Source of the DNA: Blattamonas nauphoetae
Taxonomy: Eukaryota > Preaxostyla > Oxymonadida
DNA length: 64,000 nucleotides
NCBI GenBank assembly: GCA_033064195.1
Contig: JARBJD010000268.1
Location: forward strand, 40,118 to 104,117
Direction: 5' to 3'
The first letter of the stretch is position 1; the number at the start of each line of letters is the position of its first letter. The translations under genes and the position numbers were made by a program. This document shows positions 54,201-62,204 of the stretch, piece by piece. Under the pieces are notes generated by a model. The model was not told the origin of the DNA, made no database searches, and saw only the letters and a program-made list of their open reading frames with translations.

Positions 54201-55659
54201 TCAACATCGACAGAACATCAAAGACGTGACTCCAATCAACCACTTCTCATTTGAAGATGGTGTTGTCAAATCAACCGATACTGAACACATCATGACTCAC
54301 GTCTGTGGTGTTGACTTTAATTCACTGTATCCAAGTGCATTCTCATCAATCAAGAACAAGAACAATCCATACACCAAGCACAGAATGTACATGCCAGGAA
54401 GATGCTTGTACACAGCAACAGGAGATAAAGAATGTCGGGAGATCATCGAGAACAAGAATCAGAAGACATTGTTCGTTGCTGAGTTGAAAGGACACATCGA
54501 TGAAAAGTACATAAATGATTTCATTCACTTCCCACCAATCTTCAGAAACATCGTGGTCAATACGACAGAAGAGAACATTGGAGAGAAGACGTATTCGTTG
54601 ATGAAGAAACATGGATTGAAGACTGATGACAAACAAAGAAAGCTGACCCAACTCTTGAGCACACACGATCAGTATATGTTCTTTTCGACATACTATCTGT
54701 GGTTCCTCATCGACAATTGTCACTTCATTATTGATGACGTAAAGAGTGTGATGGTGTTTTCGAGACACGCTGGATTTGAACCGTTCGTGACATCATTTAT
54801 GAACGATAGAATAGAAGCAATGAAGGTTGGAAACAAGGGAAAAGAACAATTCTGCAAGACCAACTTGAATGGAAGTTACGGATATGATGGAATGAACACT
54901 GAGAAGTACAACTCAATCACAATCTGCAATGAGAAGAGAACATACTTGAAACAAATGATGAAAGGATTTGTAGCGACAAGAGAGATCAATGAGGACAACT
55001 ACATTGTGATTGAAGACAGAGAGAAAGCAGCATGCAAAACATGTCTGCAAGAAGCGGTGTTCACACTCGACAATGCCAAGTTCTGGTATCTGAATTTCAT
55101 CTACAACTTCATGTATAAATGCCTAGACATGAACAAGATTCACTTCTGTGAGGGAGATACTGATTCTGCATACTGGGCAATTAGTGGAGATCCAAATGCT
55201 GGAATTCATCAACAATTTGAACATGTGATTGCTGACAAGGAATTTTATGATGCACACAAATATGAATGGTTTCCCAATCCTGAAAAGGGAGTTGATGATG
55301 AGAAGAAGCTGTTGGGATTCGCAATTGAGAAAGAAGGTGAACAGATGATCTGTCTTGCACCCAAGTGCTACTCTCTCGATGAGAAATGCAAAATCAAAGG
55401 AGTGTCACTGAAGAAAACAAACATCACGAGTGACGATTATGTGAAGTGTCTAAACGGAGAGAAAACTGTGACTACCACCTTGAACTTTCAAACGAGAAGA
55501 GTTCACTCTGACGATGACAGCAATGGATTTGAGATAGCCAAAATACAACAACAGAAACTCAGTCTCAGTGGAATACATCTGAAGGCAATCGTTCTTGAGA
55601 ATGAATCATGTCCTCCATTCATTCATGGACTGAAAGCAACTGATTATATATTTGAATAA
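51253..55659 (+). CDS. polB: Protein-primed family B DNA polymerase (pPolB) with OTU-like and HNH-like insertions
   Basis: 1468 aa, intact. Exonuclease: Exo I DFE (561-563), Exo II NSSRFD (651-656), Exo III YNIRD (788-792). Polymerase: motif A DFNSLYPS (1021-1028), motif B KTNLNGSYG (1202-1210), motif C DTD (1302-1304), KxY-like KCY (1371-1373). Upstream, residues 340-475 resemble an OTU-like fold seen in some Polinton polymerases (Cys354 in NICFFQAL; His467). A C-x2-C-x18-H-x3-C zinc motif follows (C483, C486, H505, C509). Between Exo III and motif A sits a second Cys cluster C896/C899 ... C929/C932 enclosing TLDRLDNAKGHSKENV, which looks like an HNH nuclease core. It would replicate the element's linear DNA from a protein primer. 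The N-terminal 330 residues are unassigned and may include the terminal protein. Confidence 0.9.
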   Translation: MTQLWKVKEQIREVRELFPNTQFAFTDGRTYKPDSPYKQHHYSFLLAMLQHPDVGYRNPNPTAYLNINLIPKFLQEVRNQRQMEQAQFIQKQNETNNNAMMNDEDKNVIIIDMKANPRVNETELKKQVFKITRKLKSIEEKLMDHWMKNLLIIQKKNEQMETRKVKQFDGFNECILLAEPRDKLAFNECLTNARKKFKKNEVEKVEDNGKPYQLYFHNHLKNVEEITTSIKTVYEKEKDRPFKISLDFGKIVERKDKDETLYNDFRPELENTSKSFPTVIRSEADITEYSKYAINLIKESQERTLMDTKTMFIAFHSILVAVYRFPVAGKANAILTEHIKTYNVRYVDSEYNICFFQALSFLTLPEVPKKKISINMRNSEAYRLFAQWMKLSHLKSRQLTPHLQKYPGFDIACDIEKAMIEFNITVHIYEYDEDKKRYFLSQSYINENDDARVLPLLMIPLTATLVHVMYIIDPEKITGYKLCPYCQSRGFQVKDSHFKAYYEKHLKECKEVDGKHVKKISLDKTPRPYVPHILNNKTHDFLMAHKRQDEFKPTQYYITFDFETMEDLILDNLFSDDNTQLISHLKPLSVASAIKTKSGVQSIYFDLRDGKDFVKQWIRELFKYAETVRENNQYEDPEIPSQNEVSVIGFNSSRFDINLIFRDLVDKDWKVVSFLGSTTKYKQLMIRHEKSQQVLRFIDMMSYTGPMTLDNAVKAFGGNTTLQKSFFAYESFDSSDYDTVLSKQEPFSKYEFYSSLNNSEMSDTDYQLYLDDWNKQGFKNRWDYLKFYNIRDVECMIAPLDNLINLNFQYKVDMLHNLSLSANASAIKYAYAYKDFDIDADYNECDESGPIKITKQYWKYKVEGYRYQDQKAHRNTTANVTEADYDWFVQQCRRVCYICKCHFTQAIKPTLDRLDNAKGHSKENVKICCDYCNTYKSDHDEHLTRLRIQLKKNCIWKSLPMTLTHEQTYHKLRAAVTGGLSNVQHRQNIKDVTPINHFSFEDGVVKSTDTEHIMTHVCGVDFNSLYPSAFSSIKNKNNPYTKHRMYMPGRCLYTATGDKECREIIENKNQKTLFVAELKGHIDEKYINDFIHFPPIFRNIVVNTTEENIGEKTYSLMKKHGLKTDDKQRKLTQLLSTHDQYMFFSTYYLWFLIDNCHFIIDDVKSVMVFSRHAGFEPFVTSFMNDRIEAMKVGNKGKEQFCKTNLNGSYGYDGMNTEKYNSITICNEKRTYLKQMMKGFVATREINEDNYIVIEDREKAACKTCLQEAVFTLDNAKFWYLNFIYNFMYKCLDMNKIHFCEGDTDSAYWAISGDPNAGIHQQFEHVIADKEFYDAHKYEWFPNPEKGVDDEKKLLGFAIEKEGEQMICLAPKCYSLDEKCKIKGVSLKKTNITSDDYVKCLNGEKTVTTTLNFQTRRVHSDDDSNGFEIAKIQQQKLSLSGIHLKAIVLENESCPPFIHGLKATDYIFE

Positions 55660-55682
55660 ACACAAACTTTATTTTTGTAGAA

Positions 55683-58595
55683 ATGGCTAGACCATTTTTG
55701 AGTTCAACACAAATTGATCAAATAGTGAAGAAACTCCTGGACAATACGTTCCATTCCGAGACTAAAATATACAGAGTCACATTGACGTTTTCCCAAATTC
55801 TACCAACCTATCATGTCAATGATTCAAATGGACAATACGACGCAAATGATGAGACATATTTCAATGATTGGCTGAATGGAGAATTACCTCCTGATTTAAA
55901 CATTGCTGATGGAAAAATAGTTGTTCAAAGATTTGTGAAACAATTCACCGGATGGATCCTTAGTAACAACGATGCAAGACAAGCATACAGAGCATATCAA
56001 CGATATTTTCAGGAAGCACAGAATAGTCATTTTAATCAACCACCAGCCATCGTAATTCCGACACAACTTCCACAACCAATTGCTATTGAACCTCCGGAAT
56101 CTCCAATCATTCCTGGACAGAAGAGAAACCCGACATCAATTGGTTCAGAATATGAATTCCCAATGAAAGAGATGAGGTTTGAAGATGATGATCAGGGCTT
56201 AGAGCCGTCAGACGGTTTTCAATAGAAGCTGAGATCAATTGATATCACGGTCGATTTTTGGGCCTGAGATCAGAATCCCTAATCTGGAGTTTCGAGATCT
56301 CCCTCAACTTATTTCAATCTCTTCAGATTCAGTCTGTCTCTTCATTGTTTCCTGCTATGATTGCTCTCCCAGCTCTCTCAATCTGTGGCAACCACATATA
56401 GTCCATTTTGTTCCTTCCCAAGTTCTGTTCGTTCACTATCCATCCGTCTCTTTCTTCCCAGATCGAATCTCGATCAAGCATTTATTCGAATCAAACTCTG
56501 CCTCTCACTCGTTTTCTGTTTGATTGAACAAAATGAAGAAAGTATAACACTCATCCAACCACGAAGAGGTCTCCCACCACTCTCGAACAATCAGCGGACC
56601 ATTCCTGTTCAAGGATCGAAACACTGCTTTCCTTATCCATCCCAGACGGATCATTCAATGGTCCTGACATTGATTGCACGAACATCACACTTGAATCTGT
56701 GTATGAACAAACACCGCGATGATCCTCTCTTTGATCGCGAATTATCGCGACATATGGATCAAAAAGAAAGAACTCTGTCGAAGACTCCAAATTTGGAGAT
56801 CTTGCAAGCTTTATCAGATCACTTTGGAAAGCTTAACGCTGTCGATGAAACTGAAGCACTTTCGATCATCGACGATTCTAAAGAAAGAAGAGATACACAG
56901 TCTTGTCGAGAGACTCTAACAGTCAACATTGCACATTTCAACTCGACCCACCCTTTGAACAGACTTGTTCATCGATGATAGCACATACAGAACTTGTCGA
57001 AAACTCATCACATTTTTCTCATTCAATAACAACTTATCATATCTCTAATTTTTGCTGTAATCTTTGTTTCATGAAATACTTGTGCAAAGAGAAAATGATC
57101 GCGAAATACAAAGTGGTTATTTCGTGAGATCTGAAAAGGGTGAGATCCGTGAGATCACGATCTAAGCCCTGATGATGATCCACTGATCCCCAAGTCACCA
57201 GATCCACCAACAATTGTGAAGATTGACAAAGGTTTTGTGCCAAATGTGAGAGAGATCAACAAGATCGAACCAACGACAAGGCAAGTACTGGGAATGTTGG
57301 AACAAGTGAAAGGTTATTTTGACCATCAACAGAAGGACAATTCAGAGGAGGAACAAATCAAAGCAGAGAATTCAATGATGGACAATCAACAGAAAATGGA
57401 ACACTTCATTGACAAACAGATTGTTGAATCAAAGAAACTGAATCGAAATATGTTTATTCTTTCACACGTACGCAGAACTCTCGGAAATGACGAAACTGAG
57501 TTCATTTTAGCACATCCTAAACAAATCCCATTTGGTGGAAGATCATTTCAGGAATGGTACGATGAATATGTTCACCGATGGGATTCTACACATCCTCGGA
57601 AAATAAGGAGGGAACAAGGAGGTAACACATTGATGATTGACCAACCAACGATTCCAAAAGCCGTGACAAAAATACAATATCCGTTTCGATCAAAGATGCA
57701 ATTCATGTCCAAAGACATCACTGGAGATTCAGAAAAGACATCAGACAAAAAGGTTCCTCAGAAGTGTGACCGACCTTACTTCTCTCCCAAGTTTGGATCT
57801 TGGGAAATTGATCTTGTATTTCTCCAATCTCCAACGTCGAAAACAGTTCTGCAGATTTACCTCTTTGCCATCAACATAAACACTAAGTACCTTGTAGTAA
57901 TTCCTGTTCTGGATAAATCATGGAGCAAAGTCAAGACTGCAATCAATGATCTGATTAATCATCGTGGAGTTCATGTCAACAACATTCGAGGAGATGGAGA
58001 AGCAGCATGGACAAGCGGAGAAGCACAAACGTATTTTGAGGAACAAAAAGTCAGCACATATTTCACGAGTTCACCATTCACAAATCACAACAGAATTGTC
58101 GATCGAGTGATTAGAACAATAAGAGATGGATTCCAAGACAATGCAACACAGATGGCCAATCATTCGCTGATGAATCAGATGGTGGAATACTACAACATGA
58201 CTCCACATCGAGCGTACTGGAACAAGTTCACTCCACAGCAAGCACAAAACAATCGTGAAATCGAAGCACTGTATATCTCCAGTTGTGAAGAACAATTGAA
58301 GAACATCCAGAGACATCAGTCAACACAACTGCTTTGGCGATATAAATCAGGAAACATTCTGTTGATCCACCTTGACTTGAACAAGACTGTTGCCAAATTT
58401 CAGAAGAAGCGAAGACAGTTTCAATTTGTTGGTCAGTTCATTGAGTACAAACACGGAAATGTTGTAGCTAGACTTCTGAATGGACTCACATGTCTACCAA
58501 AAATAGTGTACGTTCCCATTCAACACACAAAGTTCCATGCAAACTCAATTGACAATTTAACTCCTGAGTTCATTCATGAGTTCAATTTAGTTTAA
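55683..58595 (+). pseudogene. Retroviral-type integrase of the Polinton, split by a hAT-like element
   Basis: Reading 55683-56192 then 57180-58595 (omitting 56193-57179) gives 642 codons in one frame, joining EMRFEDDD to PLIPKSPDPP. Catalytic core: WEIDLVFL (first Asp), IRGDGEAAW (second Asp), then NRIVDRVIRTIRDG, where the third acidic residue appears to be Asp rather than Glu. The C-terminal SH3/chromo-like part reads QFQFVGQFIEYKHGNVVAR and KIVYVPIQHTKF. The N-terminal ~170 residues, now a separate ORF ending ..QGLEPSDGFQ, are of unknown fold with a Pro-rich linker. The downstream half still has a long ORF (from about 57216, GTG) but no normal start context. The protein would insert linear element DNA into the host genome. 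Confidence 0.85.
56193..57171. mobile_element. 979-bp hAT-like non-autonomous element inside the Polinton
   Basis: The ends are CAGGGCTTAGA on both sides in inverted orientation (11/11) and the 8-bp target duplication is ATGATGAT (56185-56192, 57172-57179). Many GAGATC(A/C) motifs lie near the ends. Several short ORFs (e.g. 56361-56978) show no BED finger or hAT dimerisation domain. The interior matches no other part of the window. Confidence 0.85.
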
Positions 58596-58630
58596 ATCAA
58601 AACTGTTTCGAATATTTTTATTCCATTGAA

Positions 58631-58990
58631 ATGTCATCACTGAAAATTTTAGAACCGTTTGATCCTGAACAGAAATGTTTTGAAAACATCTATGACTTTC
58701 AGAGACATTTGGAAAAGAACAGAGAAGAACTGAATAAATACACAACTCAGAAACTGAATAGGTGAATCAGAATCGATGGGTACAGAATCACAAAAATAAG
58801 AGGTGAGATTGCTCTGAGGAAATCAAGTTCAGAGACCATCGGTGACTCCAACTCACTTTCGATTGATCAGAGACTTTCAGACATTGAAGAATCAATTCGA
58901 GCGTTGACAGATACTCTCAGTATGAGGCTTCGAAGTCTTGACGAGACTATTGGTAACCTTATCCAAGAGTTAATGGACAGTTCGGTTTAA
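58631..58990 (+). pseudogene. Small coiled-coil protein with in-frame TGA
   Basis: 119 codons from MSSLKILEPFDPEQKCFEN, with TGA at 58763-58765. The frame then continues sensibly: IRIDGYRITKIRGEIALRK and a heptad-like tail SIDQRLSDIEESIRALTDTL. Its 3' end overlaps the ATPase gene by 21 bp on the opposite strand. The leader TTTTTATTCCATTGAA directly precedes the ATG. The stop may be a CGA-to-TGA mutation or may lie in a 24-nt GT-AG window (58762-58785). Function unknown; a short coiled coil could serve virion assembly. Confidence 0.55.
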
Positions 58991-59851
58991 ACCTTCTTTG
59001 TTGATCTCAGTCAGTGCAACTCCATCAGTATTGTATCGAAGAATGATTGCTTCACATTTTTGTTTTCGTTGATAGACATTCCAGAAGTGTCGAATATCAA
59101 TTGGTGAGTTCAACTGAGGATAGACTCTACTGATTCGTTCTTTGTTGAATCCTCCAAAGATCCACATTGAATCAATGTTTGACTTCATATCTGCTGACAA
59201 ACTGAACAGCTCATGCATCGTCAGAAAGAATGTGAATTTCGGTTGTCGATTCTCCAATAATAAGTCCATCATTGTCATTCTATTTTTGGATGTTCTTCGT
59301 TCACCTAGGATTCTGCGACAGTCATCAAGGAGAATAATTGTTTGGAGATTCTTCACTGAGAAGTCATCGATGTATAGAGCATCGAACAGTTCATCTCGAC
59401 ACTCATCAGTAATGCGATCTTGCCACTGGTTGTCTATGATCTCTTCATAGGCTGCTTTTGATTCAGAGAGTTCCAACAGAAACGGTAGTGCATCTTCATA
59501 TTTGACTTTCACATACGGTACGTTCAGTATTGGTTTGAATTTGTCGAAGGTTGGATCAATGTTCTTATCAGTGACGAAGACAAACAAATGGAATAGTTCA
59601 TTCCGAACTTGAACATTCTGGAGCTTGGCAACCTCTCGAAGAGCATTGAATGTTTTTCCACTTCCTCTGTTTCCAACGAGGACATTGACACTATTGCGAT
59701 TGAAATTCAAGTCTGGATGAATCTGTGATTGCACTTCATGAGAAACATTCCTACTAGATGCTTCACTCAGTTTTGCATTCACGTATGCTGTAAGCGAAGA
59801 GGGTTCCACCCTCCGCGAAACAAAAGGTTTTGTTGTTGAAGATCTTTTCAT
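58970..59851 (-). CDS. A32-like (FtsK/HerA superfamily) DNA-packaging ATPase
   Basis: 293 aa, intact, the only Polinton gene on the minus strand. Walker A GNRGSGKT (60-67), Walker B IILLDD (172-177), and an Asn/Gln-rich sensor-like ENRQPKFTFFLTMHEL follow. This is the order of the poxvirus A32 / Polinton packaging ATPases, which pump genome DNA into preformed capsids. The basic, Ser-rich N-terminus may be a leader. It is divergent from the gene at 59898 across a 46-bp shared promoter. Confidence 0.88.
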   Translation of the reverse strand: MKRSSTTKPFVSRRVEPSSLTAYVNAKLSEASSRNVSHEVQSQIHPDLNFNRNSVNVLVGNRGSGKTFNALREVAKLQNVQVRNELFHLFVFVTDKNIDPTFDKFKPILNVPYVKVKYEDALPFLLELSESKAAYEEIIDNQWQDRITDECRDELFDALYIDDFSVKNLQTIILLDDCRRILGERRTSKNRMTMMDLLLENRQPKFTFFLTMHELFSLSADMKSNIDSMWIFGGFNKERISRVYPQLNSPIDIRHFWNVYQRKQKCEAIILRYNTDGVALTEINKEGLNRTVH

Positions 59852-59897
59852 TTATGATTTCTCTCTAATTAAAATATAGTTTTGGATTTTTTTTTTT
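59852..59897. promoter_or_regulatory. Bidirectional 46-bp promoter
   Basis: Only 46 bp separate the two divergent start codons. The right side has TTTTTTTTTTT next to ATG. The left side reads (minus) AATTAGAGAGAAATCATAA before ATG. Both fit the T-rich or TAA-ATG leader found before the other Polinton genes. Confidence 0.6.
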
Positions 59898-60866
59898 ATG
59901 TATGAAAACACAATGTCGAAGATACAATACATTCCCGCAAAGAGAAAGGCACCAGCGAAGAAACCGAAAATGAGATATGATCAGGGGGCTTTGGATGCAA
60001 TGAAAAGAATCTATGCTGATGATGACATTCGCACTAAATTCAATTCTGCACTCAGTAGTGTTCCATCAGCTTTGGAATACATTGAAAGGACTGGACAAAA
60101 TTGGACGGTTCAGATGGAAAAACATGGAAAAGTTCCTGATGTGATGGTCTACGACAAAGACAATGGAGATCTGGTTGCAGCAAATGGTTTCATGCTTGCA
60201 TCATACAACAGTCGACCTGTCGTCGAGACATACTATTCAATGAATCCAACACCAGATATGCGAAGACAAACTTCATACTCATCATTTCGTCAAGATCATG
60301 GAAGAAGAATCAAAGCTGCACACAACAACTTCCTCAAGACTGGAACATACGATTTACCAGGAAACTATCGTGAAGTCAACTACCAAGAAATGCAAGCACA
60401 ACGATCACAACAACCTTATGCAAGAATGAAGAAAGCAGTTGGTGAATTCATGAATGATACTTTGAAGGTGTATCGGGCAAGTCGAGATCAACCAGCAGAT
60501 CTCAGCAAAAATGTGTTGGACAATATGGTTTTCAATTCCATTCAATCCAAGATTGCATCAAAGATGTGGGATCAGTGGCTTGAAGACTATGTTGAAGGTT
60601 TCATCAGTTCAAATCCAGATCATCAGAGGACGAAAGCAAGAAAAGCGTTTAAGGAACAAATTCATCCCCAGTTCCTCGAAATCATCACAAAAACAGAAGA
60701 TTTGCAAACTTTCCTTGGTCGTTATTCAGCAAACATCTCAACATTTGTGAACGAACAGACAACTGCAGCGTACCGAACAAGAACGGGAGATATCTGTAGA
60801 TTCCAAACAGGACATATGTCTGAATATGCTCGATTCGCACACTTGGAGAAAGATATGAGTGATTAA
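59898..60866 (+). CDS. Unknown Polinton protein, 322 aa
   Basis: Starts MYENTMSKIQYIPAKRKAPAKKPK; a second ATG at 59913 is possible, but the T-run touches the first. A basic N-terminus (nucleic acid binding or nuclear targeting) is followed by a mixed alpha/beta body: ALEYIERTGQNWTVQMEKHG, DMRRQTSYSSFRQDHGRRIK, VLDNMVFNSIQSKIASKMWD. No TM, zinc or catalytic motif was recognised. It lies between the ATPase and small virion-like ORFs, so a structural or core role is possible but unproven. Confidence 0.65.
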   Translation: MYENTMSKIQYIPAKRKAPAKKPKMRYDQGALDAMKRIYADDDIRTKFNSALSSVPSALEYIERTGQNWTVQMEKHGKVPDVMVYDKDNGDLVAANGFMLASYNSRPVVETYYSMNPTPDMRRQTSYSSFRQDHGRRIKAAHNNFLKTGTYDLPGNYREVNYQEMQAQRSQQPYARMKKAVGEFMNDTLKVYRASRDQPADLSKNVLDNMVFNSIQSKIASKMWDQWLEDYVEGFISSNPDHQRTKARKAFKEQIHPQFLEIITKTEDLQTFLGRYSANISTFVNEQTTAAYRTRTGDICRFQTGHMSEYARFAHLEKDMSD

Positions 60867-60903
60867 AAACATAAATATTTATTTTTTATTTTTATAGAAA
60901 GTG

Positions 60904-61491
60904 ATGCAGCCAATTCTAAGTTGTCAATTTACGAAACACACAAGTTCTTCTTCAGTTCCAACGTCAATCACCAACAATGTGATCATCGAAAATAAAGGAT
61001 CAACTTCTGGAAGATCAAAACTCGAAGATCGAAATGAACAATGCGCGAATGTCGAACTAGACAATGTTCCAGGAACGAATGATCCACCACCACTTGAGAT
61101 CTACCCATCTGCACCAATCCAAAGTCGTTCAATCCCACTTCGTGAGTACACATCCAACATTACAGCATTCAAAGATCAATTTTTGCTTGTTTACAAGAAT
61201 GCATTTGCTTGTGAAAAGAAACTACTGAATAATCTCATTGAACCATCGAAGAAACTGATCACAAACCAAAGTGATTTATGTGCACTGATTGCGACTCTCA
61301 CTGGAATCAATGATGTGGTGATTGAACTGGATGATTTGTCTGACAAGTGTCTATGTCTGAATAAACTACCAATCTTTCGAACAATTGTCAAGATTCTTGT
61401 TGGTGGAAAAGATATGAGCATTGCCTTCAACGAAGCATACAACACTATTCTCAATTTTGGAATTTCATTGACAAAGGCAATTCCTCGTTAG
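60904..61491 (+). CDS. Unknown Polinton protein, 195 aa
   Basis: ATG at 60904 follows TTTTTATTTTTATAGAAAGTG. The N-terminal half is Ser/Asn-rich and disordered (TSSSSVPTSITNN; PPPLEIYPSAPIQ). The C-terminal half is helical and hydrophobic (ACEKKLLNNLIEPSKKL; VKILVGGKDMSIAFNEAYNTI). Two Cys-rich spots (DLCALIATL, KCLCLNKL). Not recognised; 37-bp spacer to the next gene. Confidence 0.6.
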   Translation: MQPILSCQFTKHTSSSSVPTSITNNVIIENKGSTSGRSKLEDRNEQCANVELDNVPGTNDPPPLEIYPSAPIQSRSIPLREYTSNITAFKDQFLLVYKNAFACEKKLLNNLIEPSKKLITNQSDLCALIATLTGINDVVIELDDLSDKCLCLNKLPIFRTIVKILVGGKDMSIAFNEAYNTILNFGISLTKAIPR

Positions 61492-61527
61492 AAAAATTAA
61501 TGAATTGTATTTTTTATTTTTACATAA

Positions 61528-61839
61528 ATGGCACCAGGAAGTTTCAACAAACTCAAAAATATTGGCAAACAGTTCTTTCAATTCATCAAACCGCTTGCTC
61601 CATCACTGCTTCAGGTTGGAGGTGGCTTGCTCTCACAGACAAACAACAAGTTTGGACAAACAGCAGGATGAATCCTCAGTGGCTTAGGCGGAATGATGGA
61701 TGTGTACCAGCAAAACAAAGCAATCAATCGAGCACCACAACAACAGATGATTGATTATGAACCTCCACGAAATGCTCGGTATGTTCATGATGACATGCCC
61801 CAGTCGTCAAATTCCAAAATTCAATTCAAAGGATTATAA
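61528..61839 (+). pseudogene. Small amphipathic MAPG protein 1 with in-frame TGA
   Basis: 103 codons from MAPGSFNKLKNIGKQFFQFI, with TGA at 61669-61671 after codon 47. The frame continues ILSGLGGMMDVYQQNKAINR to a natural TAA. The N-terminus is an amphipathic helix followed by a Gly-rich hydrophobic patch (LLQVGGGLL, GLGGMM), like membrane-active minor virion proteins (compare adenovirus pVI in general character only). Same MAPG start and leader as the gene at 61874. A 30-nt GT-AG window (61651-61680) would remove the stop. Confidence 0.6.
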
Positions 61840-61850
61840 GTTGTTTATGT

Positions 61851-61873
61851 TCTAGTTTTTTATTTTTACATAA
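61851..61873 (+). promoter_or_regulatory. T-rich leader before MAPG protein 2
   Basis: TTCTAGTTTTTTATTTTTACATAA then ATG. The last 17 bases are almost identical to those before 61528 (TTTTTTATTTTTACATAA) and close to TTTTTTTATTTTTGATAAA before 62205. Confidence 0.65.
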
Positions 61874-62176
61874 ATGGCACCAGGTTGGTTATCAAAATTA
61901 GCAGCAGTCGGAAAAAACATACTCAGAGTTGGAGCTCCATTTCTGAATCTCATTCCCTTCGTTGGACCACTGATTTCGAAGGTTGCACAGACAGGTGTTG
62001 AGATGATTCCAGATGTGAAGTCGGATCAGCAAATCCATGCAGAAAAGATGGCACAATATGAGCAAGCAATCAATGAAGGAAACACAGCAGTTGCGAACAA
62101 GCTCAGAGGAGAAATACTGAAGCTAGAAGAAAAGCTGAAGCCGAAAGCGAAGAAGAAGAAACTGAAAAAGAAATAA
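61874..62176 (+). CDS. Small amphipathic MAPG protein 2
   Basis: 100 aa. MAPGWLSKLAAVGKNILRVG and then APFLNLIPFVGPLISKV form an amphipathic/hydrophobic helix-turn-helix. A charged helix follows (HAEKMAQYEQAINEGN), then a Lys-rich tail ending KPKAKKKKLKKK. Likely membrane- and nucleic-acid-interacting minor virion component (inference). It is probably related to the preceding ORF through its first ~35 residues. Confidence 0.65.
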   Translation: MAPGWLSKLAAVGKNILRVGAPFLNLIPFVGPLISKVAQTGVEMIPDVKSDQQIHAEKMAQYEQAINEGNTAVANKLRGEILKLEEKLKPKAKKKKLKKK

Positions 62177-62204
62177 GCATTATTGTTTTTTTATTTTTGA
62201 TAAA

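Noticed and set aside
56239-57127. Genes within the 979-bp element
   Set aside because: ORFs are short, overlap on both strands and show no transposase motif.
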